A DNA stretch of 64,000 nucleotides, from positions 8,432,001-8,496,000 of the forward strand of contig NC_092672.1 in the NCBI RefSeq assembly GCF_964355755.1, read 5' to 3'. Made by a program: the position numbers and the translations under genes. Source of the stretch: Antedon mediterranea. Lineage: Eukaryota; Echinodermata; Crinoidea; Comatulida; Antedonidae. Shown piece after piece: positions 47,301 through 59,870 of the stretch; positions within the stretch are counted from its first letter, which is position 1, and every line of letters begins with the position of its first letter. The notes under the pieces were generated by a model. It saw nothing but the letters and a program-made list of their open reading frames with translations, had not been told where the DNA came from and did not search any database.

Positions 47301-48595
47301 TTTAAAATAAACTTGTGCGCGCTTGCTGTACTTTCTTGTTTTTACTGCGGAGTGTGAACAATGGGTCAACAAGAGGTTTATCTATCTTATCACATAAAAC
47401 ACAATTTTAAACAGTTTTAGTAAAAAAAATATTAAGTACATAAAAGTACAGGCCAATATGTCTGCATGATGAAAACGTCTAAATTAAGAACTAGGCCTTT
47501 GCACTTTGAATAGAAAAAGCATGTTGAATGTCAACATTGAACTATAGACCTATGTTGCCGGAATGTTTATCCATGGGCCTATACTACCGGATATAAATAG
47601 AAAAGGTCGTGTATGGTGCCATAGTGGTGTGGTGTCGTGTGGTACATAGAAGTATGTTTAGCCTATGACATTAACAGTATAGAACATTTACATTGTAAAC
47701 GTACTACAGTATTTTATTGCATACGGTATTTCATGCAATCGTCACCACAATCATTGATCAAAATCACACGGTATATTGTAGGCAGACAGACGATGGTCAA
47801 CAACCGCGCCATATTGTATAATATAATATTTATGGAACATACGACATTTACGAGACGAACTGTGGTAACTTGATAAGGTCATGAATTGTACGCGCCGCTG
47901 TCCACAAATTTCTGGACAACCGGTGTTATGATATTCTAATAATGCCACGTCGACTGAATGTGACAAGTTCACATATTAAGATCATACTATATACCTGTGT
48001 CTGCCATCACGAAAAATATTACCTCTTCGTGAGTCACGGATAGATATCGAACCAATTCCTACACACGAAGGGGATCGGCTAAACCATATTCTCTGTTGAC
48101 AAAATGATTCAGACGTAACACCTGGAACGGAAATTGGACTGAGACTCACACGTAATGAATGTCTCTTAAAACAAAAAAAATAAGGAATGAAACGAAACGT
48201 ATGCACAAAAAACTGTGACTTTACACATAAAACAACACGAAACCGTGAATCGAGCATCTCAAATGACCACCACGAACCGTGCGTACAAAAAGCGCGCGTT
48301 AAAATGTATGCAACTTTAAATCACTAAGATTATTAGATAAAATAGACCATATAGTGCAGATTACATAATGTATAATGTTTGCTTTTTTCTCCATAGGTTT
48401 CGTAGATGTCTCGAACGGGCCAACACCACCACGTCTCGTTCAGTGGGAAAGACTTTCTTCAATACGCTCGAGATCCCGTGTTTTACGATGAAGAAGAAAA
48501 AACAATGCGTAAAACGATCATGGTGGGGAAAGTGCGAGAAATATGAGATTAAAGATACGGCTAAGATCCGAGCCGCTAAACGATTCAAGCTGTGA
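42232..48595 (+). CDS. Secreted group III phospholipase A2
   Basis: Two coding exons, 42232-43046 and 48397-48595, join across a 5.35-kb intron (GTAAGT donor, phase 2) to give 337 residues. Family knowledge: group III PLA2 hydrolyses the sn-2 ester of phospholipids outside the cell, using Ca2+ and a His/Asp pair. Seen: a signal peptide (residues 1 to about 20); a propeptide of about 185 residues without recognised domain; a dibasic SRSKR site at 201-205; then the catalytic domain with the calcium loop PGTLWCGGG (210-218) and the active-site block DRCCREHDHC with His240 and Asp241. Exon 2 carries the family's C-terminal cysteines (FRRCLE, then CFTMKKKKQC and GKCEKYE) and a basic tail. The catalytic residues look intact. 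Sequons at 149 and 258 suggest glycosylation. The ATG follows an in-frame TAG immediately upstream. The family includes venom enzymes, but nothing here points to a venom role. Confidence 0.92.
43140..43345 (-). repeat. Dispersed repeat, inverse relative of 38122-38345
   Basis: Contains GGTCCATTCAGCCCCTGTCG and TTAGGGGAGAACATTTACAT, matching the 38122-38345 repeat in the opposite orientation. Its left part also has a near-perfect palindrome, TTTAAAGCAAAGAT to ATCTTTGCTTTAAA, around a GC-rich loop. Confidence 0.65.
44271..44352. repeat. (AT)n microsatellite
   Basis: About 40 uninterrupted AT dinucleotides, in the phospholipase intron. Confidence 0.98.
44757..45240. repeat. 18-bp minisatellite with 36-bp higher-order units
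   Basis: About 26 degenerate units of the type GGAATACCGTTCACATTC. At the left, two alternating variants (AATACCGTACACAATC and AATATCGTGTACATTC) form 36-bp pairs; in the middle a homogenised run (TTAATACCGTGCACATTC) appears four times. ORFs in it are artefacts because 18 is divisible by three. Confidence 0.9.
45755..45815 (+). mobile_element. tRNA-like fragment (SINE remnant)
   Basis: GCGCGGGTTCAAATCCCACC contains a B-box-like GGTTCAAATCC, but no cloverleaf 5' half can be folded upstream, so this is a tRNA-derived remnant rather than a tRNA gene. Confidence 0.35.
46742..46904. mobile_element. MITE family A in the phospholipase intron
   Basis: TTAAGTCCTGTCTACACTAT at the left and GATAGTGTAGACAGAGCTTA at the right, with diverged internal units. 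Confidence 0.85.
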
Positions 48596-48952
48596 TAACA
48601 TACACTTTTGACATTTAAAATTATATTTAAACTTGGGCAGCTGGAAGATTTTATAATGTATTGCCTAAAAAAGACATTCCACGCGTTACGTCGATTAAGC
48701 AGTATGCCGAATGTAACGCAAAAAAATGCGAACGCAAACATCGACATAACGCGATATAAACTTATTGCGAAATCAGTGATCAATACAAATACCGCATTCA
48801 CGCAATACATGTAAATGTAGGGTTGTTCTGAAAACGCGTTTTCTTCGACGTTTTACACATTGTTGCACACTACAACAACTAAAACGCCTACTTACTGAAT
48901 TTATTAGTAGCAAACGTGTATCGTTTATATTGGGTAACAACATCGTGTTTTG

Positions 48953-49158
48953 CATTGATTGGTATTGATTGATTGATTGATATTGATTAATTGATATTGA
49001 TTGATTGGTATTGATTGATATTGATTGATATTGATTACTTGATTGATATTGCGTGATTGATATTGCGTGATTGATATTGATTGATTGATTGATTGATTGA
49101 TTGAGTGATATTGATTGAGTAATATTGATTGATTGATTGATTGATATTGATTGATTAA

Positions 49159-49189
<31 letters not shown>

Positions 49190-49312
49190 ATTGATTGATT
49201 GATTGATTGATATTGATATTGATTGATATTGATATACTGATAGATTAATTGATTGAAATTGATTGATTGATAGCGATTGATATTGATTGATATTGATTGA
49301 TTTATATTGATG
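48953..49312. repeat. TTGA/TATTGATTGA simple repeat
   Basis: A 360-bp array mixing TTGA and TATTGATTGAT units without strict periodicity. ORFs on the minus strand (Ile/Asn/Gln/Ser-rich) are artefacts. Confidence 0.95.
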
Positions 49313-50874
49313 TATGACTGGAATGTCATTTGTACGAATGTAAAAAAAAAGCATTTTAAAGAAAGATTATTTGATGCCAGATAAATTTGTCCGTAACCAT
49401 TATTTGACTTATAATAAGTTCACAATGTACTACTTTTACCACAAAAAGCTGAATTTAATGCCTGCAGATAAACAATGCAATGATATAATCAATGTTGTTT
49501 TAAAATTGTACAGATGTATTATATAATAATGCGTGTATATATACATTATACAATACACTATATTATATCACCTTATATGTGTATCTTTGGTACATTTTGT
49601 GTTATCGTGTTTGTAGTAATTAGATCAATTATATTTATGTGACTTAATAATTAATTTTAATATTACATTGGATGATGTCACAATAGATTTAAAGTATGGT
49701 TATTAATTATGCCTATTATAGAAATGGTTATATAATAATCAAACATTAAAGAAATATGCATCGATCGGTCGACGTATTCAAAGTTTGAATGGGCTTGGCT
49801 TATGAACTTGAATAATGCGATTCGAACGTATACGTATGACCACCCCCCACGGGGACTATCGCATCGTACCATACCGTTACACCACATATACATCGTACTT
49901 CACATTACACTAATACAACAAGTGATATTCAAAGCAATATCGATTTGTCGAAACATGGTTAAAATGTAATACAAGTCACGGTGTGTGATGTCATCACATA
50001 ATTTGATGACGTCATATATCTGATATAATTGGAAGTTAGTTGAGACATTTTAACTATGTACTTAGTATCATAGATTTCTTATTAATAAGTGTAGTATGTT
50101 AGAAAAGATTAATATCGATATTAAAATTTGATTTTAATCATTGTAATTTTTGTTTATATTAAACACATTTTTCATTTAAATCTCTACATGTTTTGCAGAA
50201 TATGTGGTGTAACTGTCCCTTTAATATGTTGGCCAAAATGATATTCGTTTCCTACTATGTACATACATCATCTTCTTTTATATATAAAAAACAGAGTTGA
50301 TGTGTGACGCCAATGTTGTGTGTATTGTTTATTCATTTCCCATTATATAAAAGGCCTACTGTTTCTTAAATTCTTAATTTACTTACACAGCCCCTTTAAA
50401 CCCAACAGCACTGGTAACATTAAGGTTGTATATAATAATTGAATGCAATGTTAAACAGGGTTGATGTGTATATTGTTTATTGTCTATATTTTATTTATCT
50501 ACAATATATAATATTTATATATTTATCAGATTGTATCATAAGAAATGTTATCAAGTATACAAATAGGTAAGATATTATTGATGACGTCACAACGTCGGGT
50601 ATTATAAAACTATACTTACTGTATATTCGCCGATAAATGTATAAATAAAATAATATAAGGGTTGGAGTAAATAGGGTTTTAGTGTTTACACAATGTCTCT
50701 CTGAAAGATATAATTTATTGATGGCTATATCAGGGAAATAAAGATATGTAAATATTACATTATAATACATTACATTGTTTGTTTTTGTACTGATAACAAA
50801 TATTCTCATCAGCTCCCAGCTGCTGACTCATCCTGCTAATCCACCGTGGCTAATCAGTGCCGAATCGCTCTGGG

Positions 50875-50995
50875 ACGTTCAGGCTTAGAGGCCTACCCGG
50901 CTAAGTTGGTTTCATGGGCAAAGTTTATTGCTAACTTTGGTGGGTAGGGAATTAACTTACTCGGGTATATAACTAAAAGCCTGAACGGAAATGTA
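50875..50995. repeat. Inverted repeat with CGTTCAGGCTT arms
   Basis: CGTTCAGGCTTAGAGG at about 50877 pairs with AAAAGCCTGAACG near 50980-50993, about 90 nt apart. The region is GC-richer than its surroundings; it may be a small MITE. Confidence 0.45.
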
Positions 50996-52362
50996 CAGTT
51001 ATGTCTGAGATGACTGCTGTCTCAGGTTATGTGCTACGAAATCGAAGCCAACTAAAATGTGTAGTAGGCCTATTAGTTAGTAGTAAAAAGAACACACTGC
51101 CAAAAATGGCAGTTGAATGTTGTCAGGAAGTAACTGATAATTTGAACTAAAATTTAAAACCATAACATTTAACGCCACGTTGCTTATAGCCAGCCTGGGT
51201 GTCTTCTGTTGTATCGTATGATTTTGGTTGAAGATGCATCATATTTAGACAGGTTTTAAGTATTTGACATGCGGAATACTTCAAAGGGATAGTTTCTATG
51301 AGTAAGTGTTTCTTTGCTTTGATAGGTCATCAAGTCAAAGAAATAACGTCATTGGTTGACTGTTTGAATGTGACGTTGAATTTTAATTATTGTTTGATTT
51401 AATCCCGTACTTCATGTAGACCTACTATCATCTGTATACCAAAAAGCATTTCTTGCTATACTGTATATGACGATTCGCGTTGACATAATACCAGAACTAC
51501 GCATGTGTCGATGATCGTCGTGTGACGCCCAAAACGTGTCGAGCTGCGAGAATCGAGTGACGATGCATCCACTTTATCTTTGATGCGTGTCCTCGTATGC
51601 GCACAACGCAGTCTTAAGCCTCTTTTCCATTAGCAAATATATTTACGTGAATAAAAAAATCCAGAGTTATGATTGGTTGTGCTTTTTTCAACGTCATAGA
51701 AAATATTAATACGCATGCGCATTAGTGAACACTTTAGATTCGCGCGAATAATTTTGTGGAATAAAAAGGTTCTAGTCTGGTCGCCTCAAATCAAAAGCTC
51801 CTTTTAATACATTTCGGAAACCACTCTGAACTGATTGAAAAAAAAATGTTGAGGTTTTAGAGGTGCTTAATTAGCGATTTTGTAAATGAGGTATTAGGCA
51901 CTGCTTTACCCACTAAAATTGACCTTTAGCTCCCTGACGCAAAGCTATTTCGTAGCCTAATGTAATATAGAATATCTTAATCTTCATGCCATCTATTTTC
52001 GTATTTGTAGGCTGTAGAATTATATAATTGAACTTGCATGATAATAATACACTTTGTAGATCAAGCCATGTGTTATGTAAGTTGTCAAAGACCAAAATGT
52101 TTAATAATAGTTACTTCCACTTGAGTGAGGTGTTCAATATGGTACTAATAAAACAATTGATTTCTAAAGTGAGAAGTTCATGACATAGGGCATCACCACT
52201 TTCCCCCGTTGTGAATGGATCACAGTGGTCTAGTTTTTAATCCTTTGAAAGTTTAGCAGCAAACAAACTCTGAGATTGAAAAGTTTGCTATTTTAGACTT
52301 TGCAGAAGTTTGCACAAGTTAAAGCCTGTAGTCTACACAACTTTAGTTAAACTTGCCCCAAG

Positions 52363-52510
52363 TCTGTATTTATTGTCTTTTTTATGTAGTCCGCGTTTCG
52401 AGTGAATTTCGAGCTCAATCATTATACGTATGAAACGCCATGTGTGCCAAAATATTTATCTTTTTACAAATATTAAGTTGAAATTCAGTCTAGAACCTAT
52501 ACTAAACTTT
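52363..52510. repeat. Dispersed repeat, copy 3 of 3
   Basis: AAGTCTGTATTTATTGTC, GAAACGCCATGTGTGCC and AAAATATTTATCTTTTTA match the copy in intron 1 of the cytokine-like gene (36424-36604). Confidence 0.6.
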
Positions 52511-53304
52511 AGTTTTTAATCGCGCAGTTTGCAAAAAGATTGATAAAGTTTCCTACATCGACTATAGTCTTTTGCAACTACAACCAGATCCACCTGATGT
52601 TAAATATGAAATCCGTCCGTAACATTCATTCCAACTACCACTTATCGTGGGAATCTTAGGCGACATTATTAATGTGTTTATGGAATGCGGAAACATTTAT
52701 AGGCTTAGTACCTATACTGTTCACAGTATTTAACACCTCTTTACCAAGAGCAATGTGGTTATTCTCAGTATGCCTAAAACGTTTGTTTTGAGTTTAAAAT
52801 ATTTGCCTGAAACCCAAATCCAACATAAACCACTTGTGGAATATAATGAGCCGGCACACAAAAGCCTAATTAACACAATTCGTGAGGACATGATTTGAAT
52901 ATATGTTGTAATTCAATAGTTTAGGCTGCCCATTTTGTAATTCAATCATAATGTTACATTATGTTACGTTCGATGAACTTCTCAACTGAACTGGTACTTT
53001 CATTACTTTATTACACTCAGTATTGTATGTATATATATAGTCTTTAACTTTTATCTGTCGCACTGTCAAAGAACTTTTGTAGATCTTTAGCGACCATTTG
53101 TGATAATTATTATCTTAATATATGTTATTGTCATATCTTAATTGTTCTTAAACGTTTGGACCTTTTGAACCTAACTGTCAAATACGGTACTATCATTTTA
53201 GTTGTACTTTGCTATTTCAAATACAGTGAGAAGGGCCTACAATATTGAAATGGATGCTTACATCAGACCTATTAGTATCAATGGGGCTGTGCTTCTGCTG
53301 ACAC

Positions 53305-53445
53305 AAGCATTGTCTACACTATCAAACTAGTTTGAAAAAAAAGAAGTGTGATGTGCCAATTATAGTAGTGATATGACATCATCATGTCCATATTTGGGCA
53401 CATCACATTTTTTGTCACATAAAGTTTGATAGTGCAGACAATAAT
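53305..53445. mobile_element. MITE family A
   Basis: CATTGTCTACACTATCAAAC at the left and TTTGATAGTGCAGACAAT at the right, with an internal ATGTCCATATTTGGGC segment. The outermost bases are diverged. Confidence 0.75.
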
Positions 53446-53997
53446 TTAGAATTCTATGGATTATAGAAATAATAATTGGTCAGCATTGTAATCTAAATTT
53501 TTATATTTCCAAACATAAAATTTTCGACGAAGCCCAGTGTGGAGCTCATATACTGTAGATCTAGCCTCATACAGTAGACCTGATCCATACATTTAATCAA
53601 ATATTTTGTCAAGTAAATGGATATAGAATGAACAAACTAGATTTTTTTCAAAATTAATGATAAGATACAGTTTAATACATAGCAGTAATTCTGAGACACG
53701 CTTGGAATTGCGGCTTTTTTGAGACACGCGTAAAACTAATTATTAACCGGATTGTCGTCTTTATTTCAAGAATTGACTTATTATCAAGGTTAACTTATTA
53801 TCTGTATAATAGAGAGTTACCGTAACTAGTACGTGGTATAACATGCTTTTCCTTTTAGCGGTCTATACCGTTATTTATCCTGTGCTTTTTTTTCTTTTTT
53901 TTTCTTTTCTACTTAGTACCAACTGGTAACATTGCGTCTCGTTTGGTTACATGCGTAGTAGTAATAAATTACAATTATTATCCTAAAAATATGGTTA

Positions 53998-54858
53998 TTA
54001 CCTCCGCCCGAATGGCGAGATGTTGATGTGGTCGATCGCGTGTGATTGTGTGTGTTTGTTTTTTTCTATATTTGTTTGTTAGCAGGATTACTCAAAAAGT
54101 TATTTGCGCGATTTGTATAAGATGTTAAATGGATGGTTTCATAGTTGTATGGCAACACGTCATTTTCATATGTAGTAACCATATATATTAAGATTCATAT
54201 GCAAACAAATTGCAAAGAAGCAGATTTCAACGGAGTTGTGTAGGTATGGGTATACAGATATACTAAAAAAAAGTAAGGAAGGATAGGGAGTGGGGAAATT
54301 ATTTTTTGTAGGGGTGTTAAAGGGGGTGTTAAAGGTCCTTTTAAAATGCTAAAAATGGTATCTTCGAAACAAAATATAATATATGGCTTCCTTACTTTTT
54401 GTTGGTATATTTGTATACCTATACCTACACAAATCTGTCGACATGCACTTTATAATGTAATATTTGACTTGATTGTGTATTATATGTTTGTGTTAAACCC
54501 AAAAAATGGGTATATTGACCTTTGACCTGATTTTTGAAGGTCAATATAATTATGGACATAAGGGTCCAATTTAATTTTTTTTTCCTGACATAGTTGTGTG
54601 TATTTTGACACCAAGCTCAACCATATACCATTTTTTGTTCCGAAGATACTATTTTTAGCATTTTGAAAGGAGGTCAATGACCTTTAACACCCCCAAAAAA
54701 AATTTCCCAACCCCCTATCCTTCCTTACTTTTTTTGGTATATCTGTATACCCATACCTACACAAATCCGTTGAAATCAGCTTCTTTGCAATTTATTTGCA
54801 GATGTACCATTATTTTGGTTAATATAATGGTTACTAATGTATAGGCGGAGGTATGCGC
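53998..54858. mobile_element. Fold-back element with CCTCCGCC/GGCGGAGG ends
   Basis: The ends TTACCTCCGCCCGAATGGCG and AATGTATAGGCGGAGGTA are inverted. Large inner arms match: TTGCAAAGAAGCAGATTTCA ... ACGGAGTTGTGTAGGTATGG at about 54209-54300 is the inverse of 54703-54795. A further diverged copy of the CCTTACTTTTTGTTGG..TATACCTACACAAATC arm sits in the middle (about 54388-54440). No coding capacity. Confidence 0.7.
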
Positions 54859-56518
54859 TCTCTGAGAGCCCTTCTAGTTTATATCATTGGTCAGTCCGTA
54901 TGTTAGAATTCCAGTATTTTCTCTGTAGGCCTACGTTGACGTTTAACGTTAACGTCTACAAGATCTGATTAACTTTTATTTCTACTTAATAGCTTAAGTC
55001 GAGTCGAGTGGCGAAAGAGGAACAACGAAACATATTGGTTAAGTTGAACTAAGTATGTGGAGAGACAAACAAAATGCAACACAGAAAAACGAGGTGAGGT
55101 GAGAAATAGACATGATGAATTTGGAAAACATTGACCAAGATAGCCAGGCCTTCTGTGTCCCGGTGCGTAAAATAAGAGAAATTACATAATATTTCGCTGA
55201 AATATGATTTTACGGATATTTCACGATATGAGAAACCAATAGGCCTATAGTTCAAACGTTCAAGGGTCGTGAGAATTTGTAACACGGAACCAAAAATCAT
55301 CCGATGTTCCCAGGAGGTACCTGGTAGCACTGTTTGATGGCGTAGTATATTTAGATGTATGTGAAATCTTAAACTCATGCTGCTGAACTATTGTGTTGAA
55401 CAATTTTGCTTTTTCAGCTTTCATAAAAAAAAATGGACACAGATCTTTTTTTGAAAAAAATCATTAAATTGAAAAAAGAATTGATAAAAGAAATATTTTG
55501 TATAATAAATTCACGTTTCCGAATATAAATACAAATTTGTAAAATCGCATGGTTTAAATTCAGGAAAATTATGAAATATATAGAAAGGTATTGAAATATT
55601 ATTGAAAATTAACCTAGTGTAGGCCTATATTAAGTGAAGATGAAGTGAATTCTTCTCTGTTGTACCTGTATCGTTGACGTACTTAATGTTCGATTTTTGT
55701 TTATAGAGATCCGTGACGGGAACTTCACGTTAAACATTACAAACTCGAGTTAATTAAAATATTCACACCTTGGATTGCTTTCAAGTATTTCATTCGAATA
55801 CTATGTCAACAAAAAATGAAAGTGGAACTATCCTAACGTTGCCATCTGGGTCAAAACTCTACGAAATTTTGCGAAGTATGTATGGAACGACATAACCGCA
55901 CATATTGCGCATTTCAAGCACCCCTGCCGCGTCCCGTAAGCGATACTTTTCGGCGCTAAAGACGATGTATCGCGTTTCTGTTACACTTATTCAGCTTGCC
56001 AAAAAGACACATTGTAGCTGGGGTAGACGGTGACAGCGGCCAGGACAACCGCTGTGCTAGATTATTAACACACAAATTCGTGTCCGCTCCAGCGAGGACA
56101 CTCACCGATAGTATCGTACGATTTTTTACGCATATGTTATTGTTTTGATTTTAAAATTATGCGTCAAAGATGACTGCCAGTTCTTCCAATTGTATAGTAG
56201 ATTATGCCGTAACTGGGTATTTTATAGAACTATTACTAAATACTACAAATTTAACTTGTCTGGAGAGTTAAAAAGAATGAAGATTAGAAATACAAAAGAC
56301 GAACTGGAGAGTTAAAGAATGGACATTGAAAGAATAGAGGAACAATGCAGAGTAGAAATAATGAAATTTGGGAATAAAGAGAGGAAATGGAAAGTAAATG
56401 AATGGACATTTTAAAGAATAGAAGAAAAGAATTTGAAGAATGGAATCGAAACTTTTTTAATTTACATTGTTTTACTTACTAAGAATTCCATTCTTTTTTA
56501 ATTGTTTATTTAATTTTT

Positions 56519-59500
56519 GTACTGTCAATTCTTTACTCTTTGTTATTTTACTGTCCATTCTTTTACTCTTTATTATTTTACTGTCCATTCTTTTACTCTT
56601 TATTATTTTACTGTCCATTCTTTTACTCTTTATTATTTTACTGTCCATTTTTTACTCTTTATTATTTTACTGTCAATTCTTTTACTCTTTATTATTTTAC
56701 TGTCCATTCTTTTACTCTTTATTATTTTACTGTCCATTCTTTTACTCTTTATTATTTTACTGTCCATTCTTTACTCTTTATTATTTTACTGTCCATTAAT
56801 TTACTCTTTATTATTTTACTGTCCATTCTTTTACTCTTTATTATTTTACTGTCAATTCTTTACTCTTTATTATTTTACTGTCCATTCTTTTACTCTTTAT
56901 TATTTTACTGTCCATTCTTTTACTCTTTATTATTTTACTGTCCATTCTTTACTCTTTATTATTTTACTGTCCATTCTTTTACTCTTTATTATTTTACTGT
57001 CAATTCTTTTACTCTTTATTATTTTACTGTCCATTCTTTTACTCTTTATTATTTTACTGTCCATTCTTTTACTCTTTATTATTTTACTGTCCATTCTTTT
57101 ACTCTTTATTATTTTACTGTCCATTCTTTTACTCTTTATTATTTTACTGTCCATTCTTTTACTCTTTATTATTTTACTGTCCATTCTTTTACTCTTTATT
57201 ATTTTACTGTCCATTCTTTTACTCTTTATTATTTTACTGTCCATTCTTTTACTTTTTATTATTTTACTGTCCATTCTTTTACTCTTTATTATTTTACTGT
57301 CCATTCTTTTACTCTTTATTATTTTACTTTCCATTCTTTTACTCTTTATTATTTTACTGTCCATTCTTTTACTCTTTATTATTTTACTGTCCATTCTTTT
57401 ACTCTTTATTATTTTACTGTCCATTCTTTTACTTTTTATTATTTTACTGTCCATTCTTTTACTCTTTATTATTTTACTGTCCATTCTTTTACTCTTTATT
57501 ATTTTACTGTCCATTCTTTTACTCTTTATTATTTTACTGTCAATTCTTTTACTCTTTATTATTTTACTGTCAATTTCTTTACTCTTTATTATTTTATTGT
57601 CCATTCTTTTACTCTTTATTATTTTACTGTCCATTCTTTTACTCTTTATTATTTTACTGTCCATTCTTTTACTCTTTATTATTTTACTGTCCATTCTTTT
57701 ACTCTTTATTATTTTACTGTCCATTCTTTACTCTTTATTATTTGACTGTCCATTCTTTACTCTTTATTATTTTACTGTCCATTCTTTTACTCTTTATTAT
57801 TTTACTGTCCATTCTTTTACTCTTTATTATTTTACTGTCAATTCTTTTACTCTTTATTATTTTACTGTCCATTCTTTACTCTTTATTATTTTACTGTCCA
57901 TTCTTTTACTCTTTATTATTTTACTGTCCATTCTTTTACTCTTTATTATTTTACTTTCCATTCTTTTACTCTTTATTATTTTACTGTCCATTCTTTTACT
58001 CTTTATTATTTTACTGTCCATTCTTTTACTCTTTATTATTTTACTGTCAATTCTTTACTCTTTATTATTTTACTGTCCATTCTTTACTCTTTATTATTTT
58101 ACTGTCCATTCTTTTACTCTTTATTATTTTACTGTCGATTCTTTTACTCTTTATTATTTTACTGTCAATTTCTTTACTCTTTTACTGTCAATTTCTTTAC
58201 TCTTTATTATTTTACTGTCCATTCTTTTACTCTTTATTATTTTACTGTCCATTCTTTACTCTTTATTATTTTACTGTCCATTCTTTTACTCTTTATTATT
58301 TTACTTTCCATTCTTTTACTCTTTATTATTTTACTGTCCATTCTTTTACTCTTTATTATTTTACTGTCCATTCTTTACTCTTTATTATTTTACTGTCCAT
58401 TCTTTTACTCTTTATTATTTTACTTTCCATTCTTTTACTCTTTATTATTTTACTGTCCATTCTTTTACTCTTTATTATTTTACTGTCCATTCTTTTACTC
58501 TTTATTATTTTACTGTCCATTCTTTTACTCTTTATTATTTTACTGTCCATTCTTTTACTCTTTATTATTTTACTGTCCATTCTTTTACTCTTTATTATTT
58601 TACTGTCAATTCTTTTACTCTTTATTATTTTACTGTCAATTTCTTTACTCTTTATTATTTTACTGTCCATTCTTTTACTCTTTATTATTTTACTGTCCAT
58701 TCTTTTACTCTTTATTATTTTACTGTCCATTCTTTTACTCTTTATTATTTTACTGTCCATTCTTTTACTCTTTATTATTTTACTGTCCATTCTTTACTCT
58801 TTATTATTTGACTGTCCATTCTTTACTCTTTATTATTTTACTGTCCATTCTTTTACTCTTTATTATTTTACTGTCCATTCTTTTACTCTTTATTATTTTA
58901 CTGTCCATTCTTTTACTCTTTATTATTTTACTGTCCATTCTTTTACTCTTTATTATTTTACTGTCAATTCTTTTACTCTTTATTATTTTACTGTCCATTC
59001 TTTACTCTTTATTATTTTACTGTCCATTCTTTTACTCTTTATTATTTTACTGTCCATTCTTTTACTCTTTATTATTTTACTGTCAATTCTTTTACTCTTT
59101 ATTATTTTACTGTCCATTCTTTACTCTTTATTATTTTACTGTCCATTCTTTTACTCTTTATTATTTTACTGTCCATTCTTTTACTCTTTATTATTTTACT
59201 TTCCATTCTTTTACTCTTTATTATTTTACTGTCCATTCTTTTACTCTTTATTATTTTACTGTCCATTCTTTTACTCTTTATTATTTTACTGTCAATTTCT
59301 TTACTCTTTTACTGTCAATTTCTTTACTCTTTATTATTTTACTGTCCATTCTTTTACTCTTTATTATTTTACTGTCCATTCTTTACTCTTTATTATCTTA
59401 CTGTCCATTCTTTTACTCTTTATTATTTTACTTTCCATTCTTTTACTCTTTATTATTTTACTGTCCATTCTTTTACTCTTTATTATTTTACTGTCCATTC

Positions 59501-59870
59501 TTTACTCTTTATTATTTTACTGTCCATTCTTTTACTCTTTATTATTTTACTTTCCATTCTTTTACTCTTTATTATTTTACTGTCCATTCTTTTACTCTTT
59601 ATTATTTTACTGTCCATTCTTTTACTCTTTATTATTTTACTGTCCATTCTTTTACTCTTTATTATTTTACTGTCCATTCTTTTACTCTTTATTATTTTAC
59701 TGTCCATTCTTTTACTCTTTATTATTTTACTGTCCATTCTTTTACTCTTTATTATTTTACTGTCAATTCTTTTACTCTTTATTATTTTACTGTCAATTTC
59801 TTTACTCTTTATTATTTTACTATCAATTCTTTACTCTTTATTATTTTACTGTCCATTTCTTTACTCTTTA
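56519..59870. repeat. 30-bp satellite array, about 112 units
   Basis: About 3.35 kb of head-to-tail units, each TTTTACTCTTTATTATTTTA followed by CTGTCCATTC. Variants: 29-nt units missing one T, CTGTCAATTC, CTTTCCATTC, and a rarer short unit. About 80% of the unit is pyrimidine on the plus strand. All three plus frames of the unit are stop-free, so ORFs of several hundred codons (up to 830) run through it; none is a gene. Rare variants recur about 1.07-1.13 kb apart, showing higher-order duplication. Decayed units continue to about 60130. Confidence 0.97.

Larger units (their letters stand above)
43047..48396 (+). other. Intron of the phospholipase gene
   Basis: AT-rich intron containing a dispersed repeat, a dinucleotide tract, a minisatellite, a MITE family A copy and a SINE-like fragment, each listed separately. 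No additional exon that keeps the frame was needed or recognised. Confidence 0.7.
48596..56518. other. Intergenic region, no gene recognised
   Basis: Contains the presumed 3' UTR of the phospholipase gene, a TTGA-rich simple repeat, several MITE-like elements (listed) and AT-rich DNA. GC- and CpG-richer patches at about 50810-51060, 51470-51620 and 55900-56110 stand out, but none gives a recognisable exon. Confidence 0.5.

Noticed and set aside
48773..49354. Asn/Gln/Ser/Ile-rich ORFs of 134-193 codons on the minus strand
   Set aside because: They translate the TTGA/TATTGATTGA simple repeat.
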